DNA of 11,316 nt, taken from positions 1 through 11,316 of the forward strand of contig CALCME010000063.1 in assembly GCA_937965925.1 (NCBI GenBank). The letters run 5' to 3'. Origin of the DNA: Candidatus Absconditabacterales bacterium (lineage in GTDB: Bacteria; Patescibacteriota; Gracilibacteria; Absconditabacterales; Absconditicoccaceae). The notes under the pieces are model-generated. The model was not told the DNA's origin. It saw only the letters and a list, made by a program, of their open reading frames with translations, and did not search any database. Below, piece after piece: positions 1 through 8,435 of the stretch. The first letter of the stretch is position 1, and every line of letters begins with the position of its first letter. Both the position numbers and the translations under genes were made by a program.

Positions 1-1
1 G

Positions 2-469
2 CTATGAAATCATGATGTTGGAGTTCCAGGACCAGACCTAAAAAAATCACTCATTCAAGCTTTAAATTCGAACTGAGTTATTTATCTTGAGAATGATCGT
101 TATCAAGTGTGAAATCTTCGCATCTTGTGACTTTGACCTCATTTGCGTTGAACTGATGATATTTCATTATTGGATTCAATGTCAGTTTCAGATAATGTCA
201 TCGTCTTAACTCACAATCCTGATACAACCCTTCGTTACTCAAACTATAATGCAGATATAACTCTTGTATGACATACTCATTGTGGACAACTAAGAACGCC
301 TTGAATTCCATTCTTGTATACATGGGTTATCCCTGTTGTTTGAGATTTTGATTGCTGATTGTATGCTGATACCCCTAATAAAGTCTTCATTACTCGTTGA
401 CTGTGAGAAAGTCGATTGCCTATGAGACTTTTCAATCCACCGACAATAGACCTCATTCGTTTCAGATAA
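2..469 (+). CDS. Metallophosphoesterase, YkuE/YaeI-like (5' truncated)
   Basis: This is the C-terminal 155 residues of a calcineurin-like metallophosphoesterase; the start and the first metal-binding motifs (DxH, GDxxD) lie outside the window. Three family motifs are readable with TGA as Gly: GNHD (5-16), a His-Asn-Pro-Asp block (212-223) and GHTHCG (269-286). Together they supply the usual Asn and His ligands of the two-metal site. The tail, with LPMRLFNPP near 416-442, matches the C-terminus of the YkuE/YaeI group, membrane-associated enzymes that act on phosphoester bonds; YaeI-type members cleave UDP-2,3-diacylglucosamine in some bacteria. The substrate cannot be told here. A CGA at 413-415 may be Trp. 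It ends with TAA, 22 bp before rsmE, so the two may be co-transcribed. The family is secure, the exact function is not. Confidence 0.9.
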
Positions 470-491
470 TTTATTCTTATCTTTTGTTCAC

Positions 492-1253
492 ATGCGTATG
501 TTTTGTACTCTTCCTGAGAGGGAATGAAATACTCTTTTTCTTACTGAAGAGCGTGTCATCAAGCATGCAAAAGTAGTAAGATTGGATGTGTGAGAGCGTA
601 TACTAGTCCAGTATATAGAGTGAGAATCTCTCATAAGACATACGTGTGAAATAGTCTCTGTCAAAAAGAAGTGAATACATTGTCACCTGCTTCGTACAGA
701 ACAGAAACCAAAAATAACATGATGAATCGGGTTGATCATTTGAACACCAAAGTCATTTGACGTCATCTCTCAGATCGTCAGGCAGTGTACAGAAATATGA
801 GTATCAGATATCGTCTTTTGGGGATCAGAGTACTCTCAACACAGAAAGATTAGTGAAAAGAAGATGATGAAATTACGCAAGATTTCTCTTGAATCTATTG
901 AACAAAGCAATAGTCGACAAATTCCAACAGTCAGATCAATCTGAATACTAGCTGATGTATGAGTCCATATTTCGTGTTATCTTTTTGATTTTGAATGAAG
1001 GTCTCTTGAAGAGTTGATTATGCAGAAGAAGACTACTCAGGGTAGTCAAAGTAAACATCTGGTAACAAGATCAATTGATTGTACTGTTCCTATGATCTAC
1101 GGTGTCGTCTGACCTGAAGGACACTTTTCAAGCAATGACATGGATGAGCTTGCTCCATATATAACTCAAAAGATAATGCTGTGAAATCAAATCTTGAAAA
1201 CAGAGACTGCAGCAATTGTTTGAGCACGGTGATTACAAGAACTTATGAGATAA
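492..1253 (+). CDS. rsmE: 16S rRNA (uracil(1498)-N(3))-methyltransferase RsmE
   Basis: RsmE methylates N3 of U1498 in the decoding region of 16S rRNA, using S-adenosylmethionine. The 253-residue product is close to the family's usual length of about 240-250. It has the SPOUT-fold hallmarks: a TP-KSFDVISQIVRQCTEIGV stretch (compare alpK....ilqkatELGV), an EQS..-IP motif near residues 137-145, the VVGPEG cofactor loop at about 205-210, and LGNQILKTETAAI at 230-242, the signature that forms the trefoil-knot SAM site. The Gly of GPEG and the Gly of LGNQ are both TGA. A CGA at residue 142 and a CGG at 246 fall where related proteins can carry Trp. I chose ATG 492; ATG 498 is two codons downstream. 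There is no clear Shine-Dalgarno. It lies 22 bp after the phosphoesterase gene and is probably in the same unit. Confidence 0.95.
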
Positions 1254-1264
1254 TCATCTATAAT

Positions 1265-1293
1265 TTGCATAATATTTCGTTTTGGAGTATAAT
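1265..1293 (+). promoter_or_regulatory. Sigma-70-type promoter candidate
   Basis: A perfect -10 hexamer TATAAT (1288-1293) lies 17 bp after a weak -35, TTGCAT (1265-1270). The spacing is ideal and the start at 1338 would leave a leader of about 40 nt. It sits in the 84-bp gap after rsmE and would drive the small coiled-coil gene and perhaps ileS. Confidence 0.55.
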
Positions 1294-1337
1294 ATAAATT
1301 GATTGTTAAACGTTACTTTATATGATATATAAACAAA

Positions 1338-1631
1338 ATGAGAAAAGCCCTTGTGAGTAGTCTTCTATGAATATTCTTTCTAGCTCTTGTCTTGATTGGA
1401 GGGTGGATTATTCGAGATCTGCAAAATGCATTGAACTGAGTGCAAGAAAAAGTGCATGAGGTATCACTGATGCTCGAAGAATCCACGATAAAACTAGCAG
1501 AAACTCAAAGAGCTCATGGTTCAGCTCAAGAAGAGATAGAATGACTAAATGATGATATTTTAATGCTAAGAAAATCTGTAGAAGAGCATGATGCTATGCT
1601 TGAGAGTATTTGACTAATGATGAGTCAATAA
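1338..1631 (+). CDS. Small single-pass membrane protein with coiled coil
   Basis: This 97-residue protein has no family I recognise. After a short basic N-terminus it has one hydrophobic segment (about residues 5-25, LVSSLLGIFLALVLIGGW). The rest (about 30-95) is rich in Glu, Gln, Leu and Lys with heptad-like spacing, as expected for a coiled coil. That layout suggests a membrane-anchored protein with a helical, probably cytoplasmic, domain, but topology is not certain. Three or more TGA codons are read as Gly. It has its own promoter candidate at 1265-1293 and is followed by a hairpin at 1691-1744. The uninterrupted frame in this code and the clean hydrophobic-then-amphipathic pattern make it a credible gene; its role is unknown. 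Confidence 0.75.
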
Positions 1632-1690
1632 GAGGTTTACATCGTGGCAGAACGCATAGTTTTTTTGAAATCCAATTGAGTTCATTTCGT

Positions 1691-1744
1691 AGATAGATAC
1701 ACTAACAGGCAGTTGTCACTCGTGACGTATCTGTCTGTTTTTTT
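1691..1744 (+). terminator. Rho-independent terminator or attenuator before ileS
   Basis: Left arm 1704-1712 (AACAGGCAG) pairs with 1731-1739 (CTGTCTGTT) over nine pairs including one G-U, enclosing a small inner stem GTCA/TGAC. Seven T follow at 1738-1744. An alternative ten-pair stem, 1691-1700 (AGATAGATAC) with 1727-1736 (GTATCTGTCT), uses the same right arm, so the two folds exclude each other. It lies only 27 bp upstream of the ileS start, with no obvious promoter between, so it could be an attenuator and not only the end of the upstream unit. Confidence 0.7.
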
Positions 1745-1771
1745 GTTTATTTCTTGAATGATAGTTATCCT

Positions 1772-4700
1772 ATGAATCAGTTTGAACTTGTTGAATCAAT
1801 ATTGGAATACCGAAAAGAGTCTGATGCATTTCAGCAGTCATTAGATCAAAGATCAAAAAAAATGTCTCGAAAGTTTTTCGATTGACCTCCATTCACTAGT
1901 GGTGATCCTCACTATGGACATCTTCTCCAGTCTACAGTAAAAGATGCAGTTCCTCGCTGGATGACGATGCGTGGATATCATGTGGAACGTAAGCGATGAC
2001 GAGATTGTCATTGAATACCTGCTGAGAATTATGTGAATAAGAAGCTGTGAATTACCTCTAGAAAGCAAGTAGAGGAGGACTATGGGGTACAAGCATATGT
2101 AGAAGAATGTCGTACGATGGTAAATGAAGTAAACGATAATCGAAAGCGATTTGTCGATCATCTTGGTCGTTGGGTAGATATGGAGAATGCATACTTCACT
2201 ATGCATACGGAATATATGGAGTCAGTAATTAATGTATTTGCTGATCTGTACAATAAGAATTTGATCTATAAAGGATTCAAGGTGCTTGGGTATAGTCGGG
2301 CATTGGGAACAGCCCTTTCAAATTCAGAGATAGCAGAGTGATATATGGATAGACAAGATCCAGCAGTAACCGTGAAACTAACCGTACAGAAAAAGAAGAC
2401 TATGGTAGAAAAAGAGAAAGAGAAACAGAAATACGAAATGAGTGATGATGGGTTTATTGAATGAGTAGTGGCAATTATAAAAGAGTGAGAAAAGTACTTG
2501 ATGTACTATGATATAAGAGCAGGAGCGTGGTTTATTCCATGAGGGAAGGTGGATGCAGGAGAAATACAAGAAGTTGCATTGGCAAGAGAGCTAGAAGAAG
2601 AACTATGAGTAACTATGACAACAAGTTCTTCAGCTGGGGCCTTGAAAGTGATACATCATGGAAAGACGGTTCGTTTGAACTACTTTGATGTGCAGATAGA
2701 ATGAGATATCATAAACAAAGAACCTACAAGACAGTGAGCGATTGCCTGGGTAAGCAAGATAGAACATGACTCAGATCTTTGATATGCCCTTAAGATCGAA
2801 ACTCTCTGAGAAGAGTGATCAAATATTATCGATGAAGAAGAGAGAATCCTCTGAGAGTTCCAAGATTTTATTACTCTTGAAAATCGTTACTTCTCAGATC
2901 CAGCTTTAAAAGAAGCTCCGGTGTCTCTTCTTGCATGGACGACAACTCCATGGACGCTTCCTTCAAATATGTTTGGGGCAGTACATAAGGATATTTCATA
3001 TACGCTTCTTTTCGATACGCAAGAGAAAGAATATTTCGTCCTTGCGACATCACTCCTACACAAATACTTTAAAGACGATTCATCTTATATAGTTATATAT
3101 GTGCTCAAGTGATCTGACTTTCTCTGATTGTCTTATGCTCCGATGTTTGACTATTACTATACTGCACCTGAAATTAACATCTCATATTATGAGAAGGTGC
3201 ATCATATAGTCCATGCTGATTTTGTGACGGAGGATTCTGGAACAGGTATTGCTCATGAAGCTCCAGCATTCTGAGAGGATGATTATAGAATGGTGGTAAA
3301 TATTACCTCTGATGATATCTGATGACCAGATGGTACTGAAAAAATTATGCCTGCAGAACATGCAAAAGATCGACTGTTCAATCCAGTAAATGATCATGGA
3401 GAATTTACATCTGAAGTGAAAGAGTTTGAAGGAATAAATGTGATTGAAGCAAATAAGAATATTATTACAGCATTGAAAGAGAAGAATCTTCTTGTAAAAC
3501 AAGAAACCCTCAATCATAGCTATCCTCACTGTCCTCGTACAAAGACGCCACTTATCTATAGGGCACAAGAAAGTTGGTTTTTGAAAGAACAGCAGCTTTC
3601 TGAACAATCAGTTCCCCTCGCTGATACGATAAATTTCGTTCCTGATACAATCAAAAAGAGATTTATCAACGGACTAGAATCAGCTCCAGATTGGAACATT
3701 TCGAGGACGAGATTTTGGGGAGCACCGTTACCTATCTGGGAGTGTGAAGAAGAATCATGCGATCAAAGAAGAGTTTTTTGATCAATTTCTGAAATCGAAA
3801 AAGCAAGTGGGCAAACAGTTACTGATCTCCATAGACCATATATAGATGAGGTGACCGTTCCATGTAGTTGTTGAAAGACGATGAGAAGAATTTCTGATGT
3901 ACTGGATTGTTGGTTTGAAAGCGGAAGTATGCCATATGGACAGGATCATTTTATTAAGAACAATGAATCTGATTCGACGGCATGAAGATGTGCTGATTTT
4001 ATTGCAGAAGGATTAGATCAAACAAGGTGATGGTTTAGATCACTTCATGTGCTATGAACAGCTTATACTAATAGTCTTGTCTATAAGAATGTGGTAACGA
4101 CTTGAATGATTCTTGCCGAAGATGGTAAGAAAATGTCTAAGAGTCTTCAGAACTATCCAAATCCAAAAAAACTCCTCGAACAGTATGGGAGTGATGCTTT
4201 TAGACTGTACGTGTTATGATCTCCTGTAGTAAGAGGAGAGCCGTTAAGATTCACTGAGAAGTGAGTCGAGCAAGTACTCAAGGATTTTGTGATCCCACTA
4301 CAGAATGTCTGGAATTTCTTCAAGATGTATGCTGAAGTAGATTGATGGAAACATGATTGAACTGAAGTGTTTTTTATGAGACATGCACATAAAGATGCAG
4401 ATGAACATATAGAAGATAGAAATGTTGGATTGAGTATTGAATGAGAATCTTATTTAGTATCTGATGAATTTAGAGAAACCGTTATAAGAATTTCACCCGA
4501 TGTGATTTTTGTATCTCCATTTGAACGCACATTAAAGACAGCTGAAGCTGCTCAACGTGTTATGTTAGAGTATTCAGAAAAGAATATTGAACTAAAAGAA
4601 GATGAGAGATGTGTTATATGATCTGACTCGATAAAGTATTTGATGGATGAGTTGAGTTCTTTGTGAAAGAGAATTTTAGTTGTTACGCATCGTCCAGTTA

Positions 4701-5290
4701 TACAAAAGATTCGAAATATTTATATATGATGAGATGAGATGATTCGTATGAATATCCCATATTGTGGAGTATTAAAATTACCAACAGTAAAAATTCATAA
4801 TGAACTTGATCAGCGAATTCTTTCAGAGCTCTATAGTATGCTTGAAGAAGTAGATACTGCGATGAACTGATATGAGATAGAACCCGCGACCAAGGCAATG
4901 ATGTGATTCATGGATAAACTGACCAACCGATGGCTCAGAAGAAGTAGAAGAAGATTTTGGGCAGAGTGAATGGATGCTGATAAAAGGGCAGTATATCATA
5001 CCCTTCGAGAAGTCTTGAGTATTTATACTACCATTGCTGCACCATTTGCTCCTTTTGTAACTGAACGAGTCTGGCAACAGATGAGTATGTTTAGTCGTGT
5101 ATGAGAAACGTGAGAAAGATGAAGTGTTCATCTTCAATATCGGCCACTCAAAAATTCAAAATACATTAATAAAGATCTTTCTAAAGACGTAGAAACAGTG
5201 AGGAAGATAATCAAATGAGCGTTGTATCTCAGAGCAAAACATCAGATCAAAGTAAAACAACCATTACAGGAACTGAAATTTGGTCTGTAA
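1772..5290 (+). CDS. ileS: Isoleucyl-tRNA synthetase with inserted Nudix and histidine-phosphatase domains
   Basis: This class I synthetase charges tRNA-Ile with isoleucine in the cytoplasm. The 1172-residue product shows the family in order: DGPPFTSGDPHYGH with HIGH-type HYGH at 47-50; GxDCHGIPAE (76-85); GRWVDMENAY (132-141); WTTTPWTLPSN opening the CP1 editing domain (389-399); GTGIAHEAPAFGEDD (490-504); WNISRTRFWG (641-650); a Cys-rich segment (C658, C663, C698, C700) that may bind zinc; KMSKS (787-791); and an anticodon domain ending RRSRRRFW (1056-1063). Motifs fit the archaeal/eukaryal-like type. About 42 Gly are TGA. CGA or CGG at residues 14, 77, 176, 1015, 1053 and 1124 align with Trp. 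Extra domains occupy about 222-345 (Nudix) and 866-1005 (histidine phosphatase). The protein ends just after KVKQPLQELKFGL, without the C-terminal domain of 100 or more residues usual for this type. ATG 1772 has no Shine-Dalgarno. It stands alone, with hairpins on both sides. Confidence 0.97.
2435..2806 (+). other. Nudix hydrolase domain inserted in IleRS (about residues 222-345)
   Basis: Nudix enzymes hydrolyse nucleoside diphosphates linked to another moiety, using Mg2+ held by the Nudix-box glutamates. Residues 258-280 match GX5EX7REUXEEXGU at every fixed position: G258, E264, R272, E273, L274, E276, E277, G279, V280. Upstream is a beta-strand pattern (GFIEGVVAIIKEGEKYLMYY) and WFIPGGK, as in MutT-like members. 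The domain replaces a short linker between PAVTVKLTV (197-205) and VSLLAWTTTPWTLP (384-397), so it enters where the CP1 editing domain begins. The frame is unbroken on both sides, so it is part of one protein. A lysine/glutamate-rich linker (207-220) leads in. The substrate is unknown. Domain edges are approximate. Confidence 0.93.
4367..4786 (+). other. Histidine-phosphatase domain inserted in IleRS (about residues 866-1005)
   Basis: The histidine-phosphatase superfamily (phosphoglycerate mutase, SixA, MutT1 C-terminal domain) uses a phosphohistidine formed on an RH motif. Here FFMRHAHKD gives R870 and H871; SPFERTLKTAEAA (915-927) gives the second Arg, R919; and VVTHRPVI (970-977) gives the second His, H973. 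That is the complete two-Arg, two-His pocket; R870 is AGA and R919 is CGC, codons that still mean Arg here. The acid/base residue cannot be assigned by eye. The domain separates YAEVDGW (853-859) from NELDQ-ILSEL (1010-1020), which are joined by a short loop in ordinary isoleucyl-tRNA synthetases. It looks catalytically intact. Domain edges are approximate. Confidence 0.92.
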
Positions 5291-5327
5291 TTTGGTATAT
5301 AGTAGATAGTAGTGCTGTAAAATGTAA

Positions 5328-5362
5328 AAAAGAACCTTGTACTCTACGTACAGGGTTCTTTT
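5328..5362. terminator. Bidirectional rho-independent terminator
   Basis: A 15-bp stem (5328-5342 with 5348-5362, one G-U pair) closes a five-base loop. It has A-rich 5' and T-rich 3' flanks, so it can end transcription from both sides. It lies between the convergent ileS and DUF389-type genes, 38 bp after the ileS stop. Confidence 0.92.
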
Positions 5363-5384
5363 AGCGTATACATTAGCGTATACA
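5361..5384. repeat. 12-bp tandem repeat, two copies
   Basis: TTAGCGTATACA occurs twice head to tail, beginning in the last bases of the terminator. Each copy contains the palindrome GTATAC. It sits just 3' of the minus-strand gene's stop. No function is evident; it could be slippage or a protein-binding site. Confidence 0.8.
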
Positions 5385-5395
5385 TGTATGTTTCT

Positions 5396-7075
5396 TTAGA
5401 AACTAATCTTCTCTAGATACTGAATAACAAGTTCAAGATTTATCTTTTTTCAGAACTCGTTTTCTACGGTTTTTTTCCATGCTGATATGTTCTTTTGAAA
5501 TGTTTCTTTTGATGAGGTTGTTGATATGTTGATAGCAATAAGCATCTCAGTGATTGGAGTCTCATCATCTTCTTCAGCTAATGATTGAGCAGAGTAGTCT
5601 TCATCATCTTTGTCTTTTGATGTTCTCTTCTCCTTTTTCGTATCAGGCGTAATTTCTGCAGTTGTATATACAAGATCTAATGCTTCAATCTTTGTTTCTT
5701 GGGTAAAGAAACTATTAAATAAGAGTCTGAGTTTTTCTAGGTCTTCATCTTTTTGTTCTTTTACTTTTTCTGGTTCAGTGTAGTTCTCTTCTCGTTTGAT
5801 AGAGAAGATATCGATCAGGTCTTCTTCTCCATTTATGTAGCTAAACAGCTTATTTTTGAAATCTTGCTTTTGTGCAATATTCTCTTCTGTATAGAGGGTA
5901 GCAATAGCGTAACGTCTACTATCTGTATAGTAATCTGTATTGAGTAAGGTTACTTTGTCTTTGTAAATTACCGAAAGGTAGTTGTTAACATATTGACGTA
6001 TTTTCTGCTCTGGACTCATTTCTTTTGCTTCTTTTGCTGTTACTGAAGTAATTGGAACGATCGTAACATCTAATGCAACATTCTTTTCAAGCTTACTCGC
6101 CAAGTCTTCAGTGAGAGCTACCTTTGTGTCATCTGTCATGTCTTTTATGATATGCTGGGGAACCTTCATTGAAAGTGAGATATTTTTATCGGTTTTATTT
6201 ACGGTTTGGTATTCTAACGATTCGATACGGATATTTTCATCTATCTCTCACAGAAACTTTTCAGTAGTACTTTTGATGATTTTGGTAGTAGATATATCTC
6301 TAGTAATACTAATAAGACTACTTGCCAGTGGTATACATAGCAGAAGTAACATAAGCAGAACATATCAAGTGTTGAGAAAACTTCTTTTTACATCATCCTT
6401 TTGATTTGGAAAGAAACCAAAAGAATAAAAAATAACAATTCCAGCGATAATAATTGCTACCAAGTTGGTGAGGAACAAGACACTACTTCATCGTCAGATC
6501 TGTAGACTTCAAAATGCAATTCAGATTCATATTACACCTAGTGGAGGAACAAGTGAAGCAGCCATAGCAACTCATGCTAGTCATGCAGCCATTTTTTTGT
6601 ATCAAAACGAGAGAAATGCAACTGCTCAAGAAGCAATTGCTATTCATAGATCTACGAGGGTTGGTTGTGTTCTCGCTGCGATTTCATTTGTTACTTCAGT
6701 GAGGGGAATTATCCACGTAATAAGTATTGCTGCTCATACTCATCAAAGAATACTGAGTATAAGAAGAGTAAATGCGCTTACGAATAACTTTCTATTTCAC
6801 GTAGCAATTGCAAAGGCGGTTCATTGAATTGGTCTCATAATCGGTGCAATAATCATTGCTCCAATTACTACAGGAGTTGCATTTACTAGTAATCAAAGAG
6901 TAGCAATAATTGCGGAGAGGAACATCTGAGTCCAGTACTCAAGTGTTGTTCAAACATCATCGATAATATGATTAGCGATTTCTTCTTTTTGTTCTCCAGT
7001 GAGATCTCGAATAGCAATATAGTCGAAAAATCCTTGTAGTTTTTCAATATGAGAATCTTTAAAATTAAAGTCCAT
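5396..7075 (-). CDS. DUF389 / TIGR00341-type multi-pass membrane protein
   Basis: The 559-residue product has a short helical N-terminus (1-48). A membrane core follows, with hydrophobic segments near residues 51-83, 96-123, 142-157, 162-190, 197-220 and 236-258. A long hydrophilic C-terminal region (260-559) is rich in Lys, Glu and Asp. The segment at 52-83, containing LSAIIATLGLL and VVIGAMIIAPIM, is the DUF389 signature, and a conserved FLTNLVAIIIAG follows at 201-212. DUF389 proteins are bacterial and archaeal membrane proteins of unproven function, often thought to be transport-related. The long soluble tail exceeds the minimal family domain. Reading in the standard code would give a false 239-residue protein ending at 5450; with TGA as Gly the frame runs on to TAA at 5396. 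The ATG at 7073-7075 is only 4 bp from the start chosen for the divergent gene. Confidence 0.88.
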
Positions 7076-7079
7076 GAGT

Positions 7080-7436
7080 ATGGTGAATTGTGCATCTAAA
7101 AAACATTTCCATCAATTGATATTGAAGTTAATTTATGTATTATGCATCGTATTTGTAGGTGAAGTGCTTTTACTGTGTAGTGAAGTTTGGAAAATGATAT
7201 GAGATAAGTCGTTATTTGTATGATGAATTTCGTTAATGTTCCTTTTTGCATTGGCGTTTCTTGTGTATTTTACTTCTCAATGAGATTATTTTAACACGGT
7301 CGCTTGAACAAATTCTTTTGTTGTTTCGTCGTTAGACGAGGAGAGCGTTGTGTACACTGATAGTCTTTGATGAGAAGTAAGAATCGAGTGAGAAGTGCAA
7401 ATTGATGACTTTTGCATTCAAAGATTAAATAGGTAA
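7080..7436 (+). CDS. Small putative membrane protein, unknown
   Basis: An open frame of 118 codons with seven or more TGA-encoded glycines and no TAA or TAG. It has two hydrophobic segments (about residues 13-33, LILKLIYVLCIVFVGEVLLL, and 46-63, containing ISLMFLFALAFLVYF). A polar tail of about 55 residues, rich in Val, Ser and Glu, follows. I recognise no family. The start is uncertain: ATG 7080 leaves only 4 bp to the divergent minus-strand gene, while ATG 7194 would give an 80-residue single-span protein and leave room for promoters. The hydrophobic first segment argues for the longer form, the lack of promoter space for the shorter. It is likely coding but of unknown role. Confidence 0.55.
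7116..7143 (+). promoter_or_regulatory. Promoter candidate for the short form of the small membrane gene
   Basis: TTGATA (7116-7121), a 16-bp spacer and TATTAT (7138-7143) resemble a sigma-70 promoter. If used, transcription would begin inside the longer reading frame and favour the ATG at 7194. Confidence 0.3.
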
Positions 7437-7451
7437 CATTTATAATAATAA

Positions 7452-7470
7452 TTGTACAAGTGGTACAAGT
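7452..7470. repeat. Small inverted/direct repeat upstream of atpG
   Basis: TTGTAC (7452-7457) and GTACAA (7463-7468) are inverted with a 5-bp spacer. The same bases also form a direct repeat of GTACAAGT (7454-7461, 7463-7470). It lies directly upstream of the atpG promoter candidate and could be an operator. No regulator is known here. Confidence 0.45.
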
Positions 7471-7472
7471 AA

Positions 7473-7499
7473 TTGAAATAAAGTATTGTGTTTTATAAT
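7473..7499 (+). promoter_or_regulatory. Promoter candidate for atpG
   Basis: TTGAAA (7473-7478) and TATAAT (7494-7499) are 15 bp apart, slightly short. A second TATAAT follows at 7501-7506. They lie in the 84-bp gap before atpG, suggesting the gene has its own transcript. Confidence 0.45.
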
Positions 7500-7520
7500 T
7501 TATAATGGTACGTGTAAGAA

Positions 7521-8399
7521 ATGGCAAATCTAAGAGATATTAAAGGTAAAATGAAATCAGTATGAAATCTAAAAAAAATCACGAGGGCGTTAGAGGTGGT
7601 ATCGACGGTGAAATTACAAAAATTGAAAGATCAAGCTGATGCATTGAAATGATATCTAGCTGATCTTATGATGATTGTAAGTACAGTTGGTCAGTCTCAT
7701 AGTATTTTCTGAGAGACAACCTCATGAAGTTGATCAAGAACATTAGTATTGGTAGTGACATCAGAAAGAGGTCTGTGTGGTTGACTCAATTCAAAACTTC
7801 TTAGAAAATTATACAAAGAAACGAAAGGAGATACTACAGACTATTTTGTGGTTTGAAAAAAATGATTAGAGTTCCTAAAAAGAATGAACTGAAATATTGT
7901 TTGATCAATTCAAATTGGAGATAACTTTGCAGAAAAAGACTTACTTCCTCTGTTTACGTTTTTTGATCAATCATTAGACTCTGGTGACTATTCAGAAGTT
8001 CAGCTGTACTTCAACTACTTCAAAAACAGTATTATGCAGATTCCTACTAGTGTGGAACTGTATCCATTTAGAAAAGAGTCTCTAGAATCTTTTTTATGAG
8101 AAATAAAGATTGATGTTACAGCACCTGAGCTTGAAGATAAAGACCTTATGATAGAACCAAATCTTCCAGATTACTTAGCTGAAATAAGAAGACAGATCAG
8201 AAATTATATCATCTCATCAGCAATAGTTCAAAATAAGACAGGAGAACATGCAGCACGTATGATAGCTATGAAAAGTGCAAAGGATAATGCGACAGATATG
8301 TGAAAATCACTCAAACGTACCTTTAATAAAGCACGTCAATGAGCTATTACTCAAGAAATATCTGAAATTGTAAGTGCAAAGATTGCTATTGAAGGGTAG
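7521..8399 (+). CDS. atpG: F-type ATP synthase gamma subunit
   Basis: The gamma subunit is the central rotating stalk of F1Fo ATP synthase, linking the membrane rotor to the alpha/beta ring. The 292-residue product has the usual length. Its N-terminal helix begins MANLRDIKGKMKSV and continues with KKITRALEVVSTVKLQKLK. TSERGLCGGLN (about 80-90) is the conserved core motif. The C-terminal helix holds EHAARMIAMKSAKDNA and KARQGAITQEISEIV, the family signature. Conserved arginines use AGA, AGG or CGT, as expected if CGA and CGG are reassigned. Unusually, no other atp gene is next to it: in most bacteria atpG lies between atpA and atpD. It appears to have its own promoter and is followed by a REP-like element. 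The identity is firm; whether the cell has a complete ATP synthase cannot be told here. Confidence 0.97.
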
Positions 8400-8435
8400 T
8401 GAGAGTAAAAACTTCAGAAAAAAAAAGAGAAGAAA

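Noticed and set aside
1632..1771. T-box riboswitch upstream of ileS
   Set aside because: GTGGCAGAACGC (1645-1656) loosely recalls the T-box core TGGNACCGCG, but it does not match it, no Stem I is seen and the leader is short.
3182..3607. Minus-strand reading frame within ileS, and similar ones at 1853-2206, 4698-4898 and 4823-5137
   Set aside because: They are complementary to conserved IleRS motifs; Cys- and His-rich nonsense typical of shadows.
1772..5290. ileS as a pseudogene with dozens of stop codons
   Set aside because: All interruptions are TGA, many at invariant Gly positions, and every motif is intact in one frame.
6465..6827. Plus-strand reading frame opposite the DUF389 gene
   Set aside because: It is antisense to the conserved membrane core and resembles no protein family.
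7291..7527. Minus-strand frame covering the small membrane gene and the atpG promoter
   Set aside because: It runs through the intergenic promoter region and into the atpG start, and it has no TGA-Gly or family signal.
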